DNA of 64,000 nucleotides from Bin87 sp965261195 (GCA_965261195.1 OZ253455.1:2418001-2482000), one strand, 5' to 3'. Shown: positions 41,091 through 50,098, numbered from the stretch's first letter. Made by a program: numbers and translations. Notes: a model not told the origin generated them from the letters alone.

Positions 41091-41649
41091 TACGTATGAT
41101 CGTTATCAATGCGAAGTATGGCATCCGTTCAGTGGGCGGGGATTTGGGATTGTTGCGGTGGCGATTCCTTTGGTCGGGCGGTGGGTGGTGGGTGAAGGTG
41201 TCAGGCGTTTATGGTTTCGGGGCGGTGTCGGAGCACGGCCAACACTGTTTTGTGCGCAGAGCAATTTTGTCCGAGGCTTGCGTGTCCCGCGGGCAACCGG
41301 CTGATGGAGCCGGGGTAGTGCGGCACGCGGCGGTGGTGACTCCCGCTGGGTCCGTTGGGCATCACCGGTGAAAGGCGGCATAGCCCAACTAAACCAATCT
41401 GCAAATAACCGACGGGCCGTTGTCGCCCGGAAACCGTATTCGCCTTGCTATTGAGATGTAGCGTGGGCGGTTCCGGCGAGATTCGCGAGGTCTGGCCGGA
41501 GTTGCCTGACACGATTGATGATAGGGAAGGGGAATCGGAGGGCGCAAGGGGCTGGTGTCAGCGGTGGAGGACGGGTTTTGGCATGGATGTACAGGATGGA
41601 CGGGATGGAGTTCGCCCTAACTTCAACTCTGAACAGTTACGAGGCTTTG
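41091..41649. other. Gene-free spacer before the miniature element
   Basis: About 560 bp with no credible coding frame on either strand. Near its end, TCTGAACAGTTAC (41628-41640) forms a hairpin with GGTAACTGTTCAGA at 41649-41662, so an outward-facing extra element end lies just left of the miniature element. Nothing else was recognised. Confidence 0.5.
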
Positions 41650-41763
41650 GTAACTGTTCAGACTTGCGGGGATCTGCCGACTATTCGGCCTCTTGTGGAA
41701 GGGCAACCAAGCACGGAGCTTCCATAGCAATCCGTTTTCGTCCCCTCAAACGTGAACAGTTAC
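41650..41763 (+). mobile_element. 114-bp miniature inverted-repeat element (IS66-like ends), copy 1
   Basis: Ends GTAACTGTTCA (41650-41660) and TGAACAGTTAC (41753-41763) are perfect 11-bp inverted repeats. The element is flanked by the 8-bp direct repeat AGGCTTTG (41642-41649 and 41764-41771). It has no coding frame. The same 114-bp element, inverted, occurs at 51111-51224. GTAA-type ends with an 8-bp duplication are characteristic of IS66-family elements, so this is a likely non-autonomous derivative. Confidence 0.88.
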
Positions 41764-41875
41764 AGGCTTTGCGCCGTCTTGCATTCAACCACAGCGTCTG
41801 ATACTCTCGTTTGCCGGTATTGATGTGATGTTTGCATATTGTTACTAACCTCCCCCCCGACATAGCCTTTACGGA

Positions 41876-44800
41876 TTGGGCATTGCGGCGGCGCTGCTGC
41901 TCCTGGCGGCGATCGTTTGGTGGCCTTCTTCTCCAGAAGTTGCGGCGCAAACCGCCCCGGTGAATGACGCCGACCGGTTGTTCGCGCAATTGAGCGTGGG
42001 TAGGTTAAGTACCTGCGGTGTATCGATGGCCGGGTACGTCCGTTGCTGGGGCGCTATCTCGACCAACCCGATCCGGAGCAATACGGACGGCTACGTGGAG
42101 GTTGCCGCGGATGTATATTTCGCCTGCGGGCGACGCAGCAACGGCGTCGTCGATTGCTGGTCATCCGGGACCAATTATATTCCAACACCGCCCACCGTCC
42201 CGGACGGCGACCGGGACGGTGAGCCGGTCACCTTTTTGACAATCAGCGCAAACCAGTCCCACGTTTGCGGCATCCAGGACGGGCAGCACGGCCAGACGGA
42301 GGGTTTACTGAAATGCTGGAAGGCGCTTGTTGCGGCGGGGGCTGAGGGCGACAAGCTGACCACGCTGCCTACGGAGTTGCAGGCTCGTACCTTCAGCGCG
42401 GTGTCAGCGGGCGCTTTTGGCACCTGCGCGTTGGCGAAGGGCGGCACGGACGACGGCACGGCGAAATGCTGGGGGCAGTCTAGCAATATAACCGTTCCGG
42501 AGGAGCTGACGAGTACGGCCTTCTCCGACATCGGCTCCACCGGCAGGGGCGGCTGCGGGATCGTGCGGGACGGAACGGAGGCGGGCCAGATCAGATGCTG
42601 GGGACCTGACTTCGCCGGTGAGATTGACGACGCGCCAACGATGGGGACGTTCAGCTCGTTGGATATGGGTACGCAACACGCCTGCGCCCTGAAAACGGAC
42701 GCTACACCGGTCTGCTGGGGGAGCTCGGACTACGGAGAGACGGTCATACCGGCGGAGTTGAGCGGGGCGACTTTTTCGGAGGTCAGCGCGGGCCACTTTC
42801 ACAGCTGCGGGATACTGGACGGGCAGAACGGCCAGACAGCGGGAACGGTGCAATGCTGGGGTGGGCAGAACCCCAAGACCTTAGAGTATCCAGTTACGGG
42901 TTTCGATTCGTTGGCCACCGTGCCTTACGAAGCGCGGCCCGGGCTGCCGGCCCTGTCCGCCCGCCCGAGTATGATTGACGCCGGCCGGTTCCACACCTGC
43001 GCGGTGACCGACGCCGGGGGCCTGGCCTGCTGGGGAAGTGGAGCCTACGGGCCGCCGCGCGTGGCCTCAGACATCCGCCAGATTAGTACCGGGGTAAACC
43101 ACTCCTGCGCGCTAAAGACCGACGGGAAAGTCGAATGTTGGGGGAATGATAGTTACACTCAATCCAGCGGAAACGTCGAAAAAGCAAATCCGGCTCGGGT
43201 GGACGCCACGGTCGGGGCAGACTTGGCGAGCCTTACATTCGCTGCCGTTTCCGCCGGCTTCTTTCACAGCTGCGGCATCCTGGATGGCCAGAATATGCAG
43301 ACGGCGGGCAGTCTGCGCTGCTGGGGCTGGAACGGGTATAAGCAGGCCGTCCTGCCGACGGAGCTGGCCGGCGCCACATTCGCCGCTATCGCTGCCGAAG
43401 GGTTCCACACCTGCGGCATTCTGGACGGACAGAATACGCAGACGGCCGGCTTGCTGCGCTGCTGGGGAAGCCCGATAAGAGATAATGAAGATTATTGGAA
43501 TGTGGAACAGGCCGTGGTGCCGGCCAGCCTGGCGGCCAGCACCTTTGTCAAACTCTCCTCCGGGATCCGCCATAACTGTGGCATCCTGGACGGGCAGAAT
43601 GGTCAAGCGGCCGGGACGCTGCGCTGCTGGGGCAGGAATAATGACGTGTCGTCTGAGCACGCCGCCGTGCCGGCCGACCTGGCGGACACTGCCTTCACTG
43701 ATGTCTCGGTCGGGCGTTACCACACCTGCGGCGTAACCACGGTGGGGCGCCTGGCCTGCTGGTGGAACCTGACCGGCACCACATATAGCGCCGGGCAGGT
43801 CGAAGTCCCGGAGCAATACCGTTACGCCCGTTTCGCAGCCGTTGCCGCCGGCGATTACCATACCTGCGCCGTCACCGCGGAGGGCAAAGCGGCCTGCTGG
43901 GGATCGGACGCGATGCTGGACACCCCAGGCGTACAGGTGGCCAGGGCAACTGGGATCATAATCAACACCGGGCAAGCCGACCCGCTGCCGCCGGCTCCGG
44001 GGGCAGCCAGGCCAACGGTCACGCTGGCCCTGTCTGATACCGCCATCTCCGAGAGCGGGGGAACCAGCAGGGTGACGGCAACTCTCGACCGGCCTTCCGT
44101 CGGTACCACCACGATTACCGTTACTGCTTCGTCGGATGCCGCGATCCCCGGCCGCGACTTTACGCTGAACGGCGGCCCGACGCTGACCATCGCGGCGGGG
44201 GCGATCACCAGCACGGGAACGGTGACCATCACCGCTGTTGACAACACTGTGGACCAACCCAACCGAATGGTGCGGGTGTCGGGCAGAGCCATGGACGGCA
44301 TATCTGACCCGTGGAACACCAACAGCGAGCTGCTGACGCTGATCGACGACGATGCGCCGCCGCCTACCAACACGCCCACGCCGCGGCCGACACTCACGCC
44401 CACGCCCACGCCCACGCCCACGCCCACGCCGACACCCACGCCCACGCCGGCCCCCACCAACACACCCACGCCGACACCCACGCCCACGCCGCAGCCGACA
44501 CTCACGCCCACGCCGCAGCCGACACTCACGCCCACGCCGCAGCCGACACTCACGCCCACGCCGCAGCCGACACTCACGCCCACGCCGCGGCCGACACTCA
44601 CGCCCACGCCGCGGCCGACACCCACGCCCACGCCGCGGCCGACACCCACGCCCACGCCGGATTCCGACTCAGATCCCGACCCCACGTTCACGTCCCCGCC
44701 CACGGCCACGGCTACGCCGGCCCCCACCAACACGCCCACACCGACACTCACGCCCACGGCTACGCCGGCCCCCACCAACACGCCCGCGCCGACACTCACG

Positions 44801-45157
44801 CCCACGCCGGACATAGTGGCGACATTGGTTGCTATGCTGGCCACCATCAACCCTCCAACTGCCGTCCCGCCCACGGCGGCAGCTACGCCTACTGCTACGC
44901 TGACACCCACGCCGCTGGCGCCAGGCCCCGCAGTGCCAACAGCCACGCCACCCGCCAGCCAGGCCCCAGCAGCGTCCAGCGGGGCTCCTGAACAGTCCTG
45001 CGACTGTCCCGCGTGGCTGGGGCTGCTCTGCAACATTCCGTGGTTGGCATCGCTAATCTGCGCCCTGCCGTGGTGGATATGGCCGCCGCTGGCGCTCCTC
45101 CCCATCATCCTGGCCTACCTCACTATCCGCCGCATCCTGAGGAACCGGGCGCGTTAA
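41876..45157 (+). CDS. Giant RCC1-repeat surface protein with Calx-beta-like domain, PT-rich stalk and membrane anchor
   Basis: A 1093-aa exported protein. A hydrophobic N-terminus (IAAALLLLAAIVWWP then an AQT cleavage-like site) is followed by more than a dozen RCC1/BLIP-II-like repeats (about 35-700), each with a pattern such as FHTCGILDGQNTQTAG and CWG. A Calx-beta-like domain (about 715-825, LALSDTAISESGGTSRVTA) comes next, then a Thr-Pro stalk (about 830-990) and a Cys-rich, hydrophobic C-terminus with a membrane helix and basic RRILRNRAR tail. The protein probably displays a beta-propeller for ligand or surface contact. The start is a TTG with no ribosome site; codons upstream (HSLYG) stay open to a stop at 41846, so the true N-terminus may be disturbed. 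Confidence 0.75.
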   Translation: MGIAAALLLLAAIVWWPSSPEVAAQTAPVNDADRLFAQLSVGRLSTCGVSMAGYVRCWGAISTNPIRSNTDGYVEVAADVYFACGRRSNGVVDCWSSGTNYIPTPPTVPDGDRDGEPVTFLTISANQSHVCGIQDGQHGQTEGLLKCWKALVAAGAEGDKLTTLPTELQARTFSAVSAGAFGTCALAKGGTDDGTAKCWGQSSNITVPEELTSTAFSDIGSTGRGGCGIVRDGTEAGQIRCWGPDFAGEIDDAPTMGTFSSLDMGTQHACALKTDATPVCWGSSDYGETVIPAELSGATFSEVSAGHFHSCGILDGQNGQTAGTVQCWGGQNPKTLEYPVTGFDSLATVPYEARPGLPALSARPSMIDAGRFHTCAVTDAGGLACWGSGAYGPPRVASDIRQISTGVNHSCALKTDGKVECWGNDSYTQSSGNVEKANPARVDATVGADLASLTFAAVSAGFFHSCGILDGQNMQTAGSLRCWGWNGYKQAVLPTELAGATFAAIAAEGFHTCGILDGQNTQTAGLLRCWGSPIRDNEDYWNVEQAVVPASLAASTFVKLSSGIRHNCGILDGQNGQAAGTLRCWGRNNDVSSEHAAVPADLADTAFTDVSVGRYHTCGVTTVGRLACWWNLTGTTYSAGQVEVPEQYRYARFAAVAAGDYHTCAVTAEGKAACWGSDAMLDTPGVQVARATGIIINTGQADPLPPAPGAARPTVTLALSDTAISESGGTSRVTATLDRPSVGTTTITVTASSDAAIPGRDFTLNGGPTLTIAAGAITSTGTVTITAVDNTVDQPNRMVRVSGRAMDGISDPWNTNSELLTLIDDDAPPPTNTPTPRPTLTPTPTPTPTPTPTPTPTPAPTNTPTPTPTPTPQPTLTPTPQPTLTPTPQPTLTPTPQPTLTPTPRPTLTPTPRPTPTPTPRPTPTPTPDSDSDPDPTFTSPPTATATPAPTNTPTPTLTPTATPAPTNTPAPTLTPTPDIVATLVAMLATINPPTAVPPTAAATPTATLTPTPLAPGPAVPTATPPASQAPAASSGAPEQSCDCPAWLGLLCNIPWLASLICALPWWIWPPLALLPIILAYLTIRRILRNRAR
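44395..44664 (+). repeat. 24-bp coding tandem repeats (Thr-Pro stalk)
   Basis: Units like CCGACACTCACGCCCACGCC and variants, 6-bp ACGCCC cores within 24-bp blocks, encode TPTPQPTL and relatives. The repeats are in frame with the surface protein. Long open frames on the opposite strand and in other frames here are shadows of the repeat. Confidence 0.9.
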
Positions 45158-45294
45158 CGCCAACGCAATACACCGCAGCGGAGGGTCGGGTAGCTGATGG
45201 CCGGTGGGATGAAGCCAGGGGAAGGCGCTTCGCGCTTCCCTCCGCTGCTCACGCGCCCCCACTCTGTCAAACCAACCGTCCTGCTGTCATATTC

Positions 45295-45333
45295 CTGCGG
45301 CGAAGGGATTGCCTCGCTACGCTGGCAATGACA
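45295..45333. repeat. Short TGTCAT...ATGACA repeat (degenerate relative)
   Basis: TGTCAT at the left, GGATTGCC in the middle, GGCAATGACA at the right: a 39-bp relict of the palindromic family at 3509 and 11196. Just before it (about 45218-45240) GGGAAGGCGC-ttc-GCGCTTCCC forms an imperfect hairpin that could terminate the surface-protein transcript. Confidence 0.5.
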
Positions 45334-45368
45334 AAGGGGGTACGCATAAAGGTGGGTACGCACGAGGG

Positions 45369-45397
45369 TTGGGGTGTGCGGTGGCAGTTGTTATAAT
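45369..45397 (+). promoter_or_regulatory. Candidate promoter of the SMP-30 gene
   Basis: TTGGGG (45369-45374), 17-nt spacer, perfect TATAAT (45392-45397); the ATG is at 45450. A direct repeat CGGATACCAGCATA (twice, about 45408-45435) lies between the -10 box and the start and could be an operator. Confidence 0.55.
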
Positions 45398-45449
45398 CGG
45401 CTCAATTCGGATACCAGCATATCGGATACCAGCATAAGGGGGCTTGACT

Positions 45450-46352
45450 ATGCCAGATGATTTGTCGGCGCTGCTTGACGAAGCAGAACTTACCCTGCTT
45501 GATGGGTCGCTTAACCGCACCGAGGGTCCGTTGTGGCACCCCGGCGGGTATCTGACCTTTGTGGACTTGGGACGGGAGCAACTGCTGAAATGGGATCCCC
45601 AGACTCGCTCAACCTCGGTGGTTCGCGAAAACACCGGGGAAGGCAACGGTTGTACCTTTGACAGGCAGGGCAACCTTTTGATGTGCGAGGGCGCCGACCA
45701 CCGTTGCGTTACCAGCATGAACGCCGCTGGCGACATCACCACCATTGCCGACCGGTGGGATGGCAAGCGCTTCAACAAACCCAACGACGTTATCTGCCGT
45801 AGCGACGGAACCTTGTATTTCACCGACCCGCATCTGCGGTTCCCCGAGGAATTGCGGGAAATTCCTTTTGCCGGCATCTATCGTATTGACGCGTCTGGCA
45901 GCGTACAGCTGGCTACCGACGAATGCGAGTACGCCAACGGTTTGGCGCTTTCGCCCGATGAGTCGATTATGTACGTGGCCATCAGCCGTGCCGAAGCGGC
46001 GGATTTCGACCGCGAAGAGCAGGGCGAGTTCTGCCCCAACCGACGCATCCGCGCGTTCGACGTGGCAGCCGATGGCCGGCTCAGCGGCAATCGCATCCTG
46101 ATTGAGATGGGATCGACGGAGCCGGGCGTACCCGACGGTATGAAGGTGGATACCGCCGGCCGCGTTTGGTGTACCGGTTCCGGAGGCGTTTGGATCGTAG
46201 AACCCAACGGCGAGCGGGCCGGTGTGCTCCCGACGCCCGAAGTAACCCGGAACATCTGCTTCGGCGGAGATGATATGCGCACGCTCTTCCTGACTTCAGG
46301 TCATTCTCTGTACAGCATCCGCGTGAAAACACCGGGCATCGGCGCGTTTTGA
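45450..46352 (+). CDS. SMP-30/gluconolactonase family protein
   Basis: A 300-aa six-bladed beta-propeller, metal-dependent lactonase family. Landmarks: EGPLWHPGGYLTFVDLG with the first metal Glu, RFNKPNDVICRSDGTLYFTDP with Asn and Asp ligands, YANGLALSPDESIMYVA, and GVPDGMKVDTAGRVWCTG with the last Asp ligand. All four expected metal ligands are present, so hydrolysis of a sugar lactone or similar is plausible. AAGGGGG precedes the ATG. The substrate is unknown. Confidence 0.88.
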   Translation: MPDDLSALLDEAELTLLDGSLNRTEGPLWHPGGYLTFVDLGREQLLKWDPQTRSTSVVRENTGEGNGCTFDRQGNLLMCEGADHRCVTSMNAAGDITTIADRWDGKRFNKPNDVICRSDGTLYFTDPHLRFPEELREIPFAGIYRIDASGSVQLATDECEYANGLALSPDESIMYVAISRAEAADFDREEQGEFCPNRRIRAFDVAADGRLSGNRILIEMGSTEPGVPDGMKVDTAGRVWCTGSGGVWIVEPNGERAGVLPTPEVTRNICFGGDDMRTLFLTSGHSLYSIRVKTPGIGAF

Positions 46353-46377
46353 TTGACGGTGTAGGACCGCCGGGTTC

Positions 46378-46806
46378 CTACGTGGTTTCCGGCGGTTCCG
46401 GTGCTTGGGGTGGCAACAGTTCGTCCAAGTCAATGCCCTGCTCCCTGAGCTTCGCCTGTATCGCGGCGCGTTCCTCGGCCCGGCCTTGAGCCAGAGCGGC
46501 AGCCTTCAATTCTGCCCGTTCCCGGGCACGCCGTTCCCGATTTTCCTGGTATTTATCGATGGCTTTGAGAATCAGCATTACGGTTCCTCCGCCTGCCAAA
46601 ACCAGCAGGATGATGACGATAATCACCCCGCTGCCGATGTCGCCCAGCCGGCTCAGTCGGTTGGCGATGCTGTGAAAGATTTGCCGTGCCGGTGAACCTT
46701 CGGGCAGCAGGCTTTCCCCAAGCAGTATAATCAGGCTGACTATGGCTGCCGCGTACAGTGCAATCGTCGCAATCGTCGCCCATCGCTCCAACTGTCGCCA
46801 GTCCAT
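46378..46806 (-). CDS. Two-helix membrane protein with cytoplasmic coiled coil, unknown
   Basis: A 142-aa predicted protein. Two hydrophobic helices (TIALYAAAIVSLIILLGESLL and GVIIVIILLVLAGGGTVMLIL) are followed by a highly charged coiled coil (ENRERRARERAELKAAALAQGRAEERAAIQ) and a Pro-rich tail. The longer open frame upstream is antisense to the NHL gene and not real. ATG at 46806 is the natural start. It converges with the SMP-30 gene, 25 nt apart. No family recognised. Confidence 0.6.
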   Translation of the reverse strand: MDWRQLERWATIATIALYAAAIVSLIILLGESLLPEGSPARQIFHSIANRLSRLGDIGSGVIIVIILLVLAGGGTVMLILKAIDKYQENRERRARERAELKAAALAQGRAEERAAIQAKLREQGIDLDELLPPQAPEPPETT

Positions 46807-46956
46807 TAGCTTATTGTAGCATTTTGGGCGATGCAGATAGCCAACCTGATAGCCGCCAAATCGGCATGGCCTCGGTAAGGTACCGCGATTTGTGGTAAAA
46901 CTAACCTGTACCAAAATTGGATTACCGAACACAGTTCCAATAATGAGGAGGATTCC

Positions 46957-47877
46957 ATGACTACCGCAACCAATATTGTGGGCGCCGGCGCCCACACCTA
47001 CGAGTTTGACCGCAACTGGGCTCAGCTGCCGGATGGCATCCCCATGCCGGCCGCCGCCGTCTTCGGCGACGACGAGGATCAGATTTACTGCTTCAACCGT
47101 AATCCTGAGCACCCCATCATGGTTTTCGACCGGGAAGGTAAGTTCGTGAAGTCGTGGGGCGCCGGAATGTTCGAGTTTCCCCACGCCATCATCATCGACC
47201 AGTGGGGCTACGTCTGGCTGGTTGACCGCAATATGGGCCAGATTTTCAAGCTCACCAAAGACGGCGAGCTGGTTATGACGATTGGCGAGCAGGGCTTCCG
47301 TTCTGACACGGGCGCCAACAACGAGTCGTTCGATTCCAATTCCTGGCATACGGTGGTGCGTGGCGCGGAGCCGTTCAATATGCCGGCTGGCATTGCGCTG
47401 AACGACGCCGGCGAGATTTACATCGCCGACGGCTACGCCAACGCTCGCGTCCACAAATTCACCGCCACCGGCGAGCATATCTTCTCCTGGGGTGAGCCCG
47501 GCTCCGGCCCCGGACAGTTCAACCTGCCCCACGGCGCCTGGATCGATCAGAAAGGCCAGCTATTGATCGCCGACCGTGAAAACGACCGGGTCCAGGTGTT
47601 CAACCAGGATGGAACCCACATTACCGACTGGCCCAGCAAGCTCATTGGCCCGGCAGTGATTTGCCTGGACGATGAGGGTGTCGGATACGTGGCAGAGCAC
47701 AACGGCGGGATGCTCAGCATTCTCGACCAGGAAGGCCAGCGACTCGCCCAGTGGGGCGACCTGACCCACCGCAGCTGCCACGGCGTATGGGTGGACAGCC
47801 AGAAAGACCTGTACGTGGTGGAGCCCTACGAAGGCAGCACGGGCCGCACGGTAGTGAAGTACACCCGTAAGGGGTAG
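46957..47877 (+). CDS. NHL-repeat beta-propeller protein (peptidyl-alpha-hydroxyglycine lyase-like)
   Basis: A 306-aa protein made of NHL repeats: FEFPHAIIIDQWGYVWLVDRN, FNMPAGIALNDAGEIYIADGYANARVHKF and FNLPHGAWIDQKGQLLIADREN. The pattern resembles the lyase half of peptidyl-glycine alpha-amidating enzyme, but bacterial members are of unknown function. No signal peptide is visible, so it is probably cytoplasmic. GAGGAGGA precedes the ATG. A paralogue lies at 52091-52969. Confidence 0.82.
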   Translation: MTTATNIVGAGAHTYEFDRNWAQLPDGIPMPAAAVFGDDEDQIYCFNRNPEHPIMVFDREGKFVKSWGAGMFEFPHAIIIDQWGYVWLVDRNMGQIFKLTKDGELVMTIGEQGFRSDTGANNESFDSNSWHTVVRGAEPFNMPAGIALNDAGEIYIADGYANARVHKFTATGEHIFSWGEPGSGPGQFNLPHGAWIDQKGQLLIADRENDRVQVFNQDGTHITDWPSKLIGPAVICLDDEGVGYVAEHNGGMLSILDQEGQRLAQWGDLTHRSCHGVWVDSQKDLYVVEPYEGSTGRTVVKYTRKG

Positions 47878-47885
47878 GTCGAATT

Positions 47886-47920
47886 CCCCCCTCTACTCTA
47901 GACCGGAGAGGATTGGGGTA
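47886..47920. repeat. CCCTCACCCC-type repeat relic
   Basis: CCCCCCTCTACTCTAG followed by CCGGAGAGGATTGGGG is a weak palindrome of the same family as 13681-13744. It lies directly after the NHL gene. Confidence 0.4.
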
Positions 47921-48005
47921 AGGGGACGAATCAGTTGCCGGCCCTTAAGCTCGTCTGCTAAAATATTGGTGCGCCGATGGCAAATTGTCCTTCGGCGCAT
48001 CACGT

Positions 48006-48081
48006 GGGGCTGTAGCTCATTTGGGAGAGCGCTTCAATGGCATTGAAGAGGTAGCGGGTTCGATTCCCGCCAGCTCCACCA
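48006..48081 (+). tRNA. tRNA-Ala (GGC anticodon)
   Basis: Acceptor GGGGCTG pairs with CAGCTCC; D arm GCTC/GAGC; anticodon arm CTTCA-ATGGCAT-TGAAG with anticodon GGC; T arm GCGGG-TTCGATT-CCCGC; discriminator A and an encoded CCA. All arms pair well. Typical position-18/19 GG is present in the D loop. Confidence 0.95.
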
Positions 48082-48102
48082 AGATACCCCAAATCCAAGT
48101 TA

Positions 48103-48131
48103 GATAACGGCGTTATGATGACGCCGTTATC
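48103..48131 (+). terminator. Hairpin downstream of tRNA-Ala
   Basis: GATAACGGCG, loop ttatgatga, CGCCGTTATC: a perfect 10-bp stem 21 nt after the tRNA, followed by ACTTTAAA. Probable termination or processing hairpin; the T-tract is weak. Confidence 0.5.
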
Positions 48132-48404
48132 ACTTTAAATGTCACTATGGGATTTGCGAAGGAACGACGTCGCGTTCCCGAATGGCTAGTTGGGGACGCC
48201 GACCGCCAAACCGGGTTTACGGTTCTCAAGCGCCCGCACCCCGTCGGTGGCCGCACGTATGTCAGGTAGGCGGCCTTGTTGAGTTCGCCCTCACGCTGCC
48301 AAAACCAGCCAACAACGGTGGAAGGTCCAGCAAGAAGCGCAACGCCAAGAGGCTCCAGGCAAAATGCTCCAGGGGCGTCGAAAAGCACGCAGGAGGACAG
48401 ACGT
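48132..48404. other. Gap between tRNA-Ala and the oxidase gene
   Basis: About 270 bp with no supported gene. A plus-strand stretch (ERRRVPEWLVGDADRQTGFTVLKRPHP, read from about 48160) looks protein-like but is unsupported by a start or by codon pattern beyond it. Only AGGAGG for the next gene is clear, at 48391-48396. Confidence 0.4.
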
Positions 48405-49805
48405 ATGGCAGACCTGAATTTTGCGACTATTTCGGGCGACTACACCGTCATAAGGGAAGCGGCAGTCGAGGACTTCCGGAACAGCCTGCACGGGGATTCT
48501 CTGCGCTCCGGCGACGAAGGATACGACCGCGTCAGACGGATCTGGAACGCCATGATCGACAAACGGCCGGCCCTGATCGCCCGTTGCAGCGGAACGGCCG
48601 ACGTGATCAACTCGGTCAACTTCGCCAGGGAGCACGGCCTGCTAATTTCGGTGCGTGGCGGCGGCCATAACTTCCCGGGCAACAGCGTCTGCAACGACGG
48701 GTTGATGATCGACCTTTCCCTGATGACCGGCGTTCGTGTTGATCCGGAGGCCAAAACGGTCCGGGCTCAAGGCGGGACGAAGTGGGGAGCGTTGGACCAC
48801 GAGACCCAGGCCTTCGGGCTCGCCACGCCAGGAGGGACCGACCCGGACACCGGCATCGCCGGCCTTACGCTGGGCGGCGGCATCGGATGGCTGTCCGGCA
48901 GTTACGGCCTCAGTTGCGACAACCTGATTTCCGCCGATGTGGTCACCGCCGCCGGCCGGCCGCTCACTGCCAGTGCCGACGAGAACTCGGACTTGCTCTG
49001 GGCCCTCCGGGGCGGTGGAGGGAACTTCGGCGTTGTCACCTCTTTCGAGTACCGGCTGCATCCCGTCGGCCCTATGGTGCTGGCGGGCTACCTGCTGTAC
49101 CGGTACGACCAGGTGAGGGAATTGTTCGCCTTGTTGAACGAATTTACCGCCAATATGCCCGACGAGATGAACATCATCACCTTTCTGACAACCCTTCCGG
49201 AGGGCGGAGGCAAGGCGTGCAGGATTCTGCTCTGTTATTACGGCCCCATCGAAGAGGGGGAGCGGATCATCCGGCCACTCCAGGAGTTCGGCCCGCCAAT
49301 GTCAGACGATGTCCGGCCCATGACCTACGCCGAGGCCCAATCGCTGGCGCTGGCCCCCCAGGGACGGCAGAACTACCTGAAGTCCCATTTCATGAGTCAA
49401 GTGAGCGACGATGCGCTGGAAATCACTCTCGACTTTTTTAACCGCGTAACCTCGCCGCTCTCGAGCGTTCTGTTCCAGTATCTGGGTAACGCCGCCCGGC
49501 GTGTTCCCGCCAACAAGACCGCCTTCGGACACCGGGGCGCCCGGTGTGAATGGGCCGCCAACGCGGTCTTCCTGGACCCGGGGGAGTCGGAGGTCCACAT
49601 CCGCTGGGTCCGGGATTTCGCTTCGGCATTGTCGCCCTTCTCATCGGGGGCTTACGTCAACCAGGTTGGCACCGAGGCGGAGGAAGGGGAAGCGGCGATA
49701 CAGGCGGCCTTCGGGGACAACTTCCAGAGGCTGGCAGACCTGAAGCAGAAGTACGACCCGACCAACCTGTTCAGCCATAACCAGAACATCCGGCCCCGAA
49801 TCTAG
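48405..49805 (+). CDS. FAD-linked oxidoreductase, berberine-bridge-enzyme-like
   Basis: A 466-aa enzyme of the FAD-binding type 4/BBE family. The FAD site shows LISVRGGGHNFPGNSVC, where His covalently anchors FAD in family members, and GGTKWGALDHETQAFGLATPGG and GLTLGGGIGWLSGSYGLSCDN. The second covalent anchor, a Cys in the GxCxxVGxxG segment, is replaced by GTDPDTGIAG, so FAD should be singly bound. The C-terminus NVYPTNLF-like block appears as KYDPTNLFSHNQNI, the expected BBE end. AGGAGG precedes the ATG at 48405. Likely substrates are sugars or alcohols; not determinable. Confidence 0.88.
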   Translation: MADLNFATISGDYTVIREAAVEDFRNSLHGDSLRSGDEGYDRVRRIWNAMIDKRPALIARCSGTADVINSVNFAREHGLLISVRGGGHNFPGNSVCNDGLMIDLSLMTGVRVDPEAKTVRAQGGTKWGALDHETQAFGLATPGGTDPDTGIAGLTLGGGIGWLSGSYGLSCDNLISADVVTAAGRPLTASADENSDLLWALRGGGGNFGVVTSFEYRLHPVGPMVLAGYLLYRYDQVRELFALLNEFTANMPDEMNIITFLTTLPEGGGKACRILLCYYGPIEEGERIIRPLQEFGPPMSDDVRPMTYAEAQSLALAPQGRQNYLKSHFMSQVSDDALEITLDFFNRVTSPLSSVLFQYLGNAARRVPANKTAFGHRGARCEWAANAVFLDPGESEVHIRWVRDFASALSPFSSGAYVNQVGTEAEEGEAAIQAAFGDNFQRLADLKQKYDPTNLFSHNQNIRPRI

Positions 49806-50098
49806 GCTCCCGAAGGATTGCAGTCTGGCGTATCACGAAGGGGCGAACGGGCGTTTGTAGCACGCGGCAGCAATCTTTTATATTCGTCGCCACCTTGCTC
49901 AATCCGGCGCTCAGTGCCCGGTTGATATGGCCCGACAAGTGGCCGGTGCGGTACAGGGCCGTCAAAACCTACACGGTGACAAGGCTGAGGTATCAATGCA
50001 ACGTCCCTCGCCTCGCCCAAACGATACCGAAACGCACTTCGGCGCTGAGTTCGGCCAACTTGGGGGCCGATTCTAACATCGTACTCGGGGGGCGGTGG
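49806..50098. other. Gap without recognised features
   Basis: About 290 bp between two convergent genes. No credible coding frame, hairpin terminator or repeat was recognised on either strand. Confidence 0.4.

Noticed and set aside
44395..44830. Long repeat tract with open frames in several phases, including a 417-aa minus-strand frame
   Set aside because: Repeat-driven shadows of the Thr-Pro stalk; only the plus frame joins a signal peptide, propeller and membrane anchor.
48006..48404. tRNA-Ala as an integration site
   Set aside because: No direct repeat of the tRNA 3' end and no integrase next to it were seen; the Xer gene is 30 kb away.
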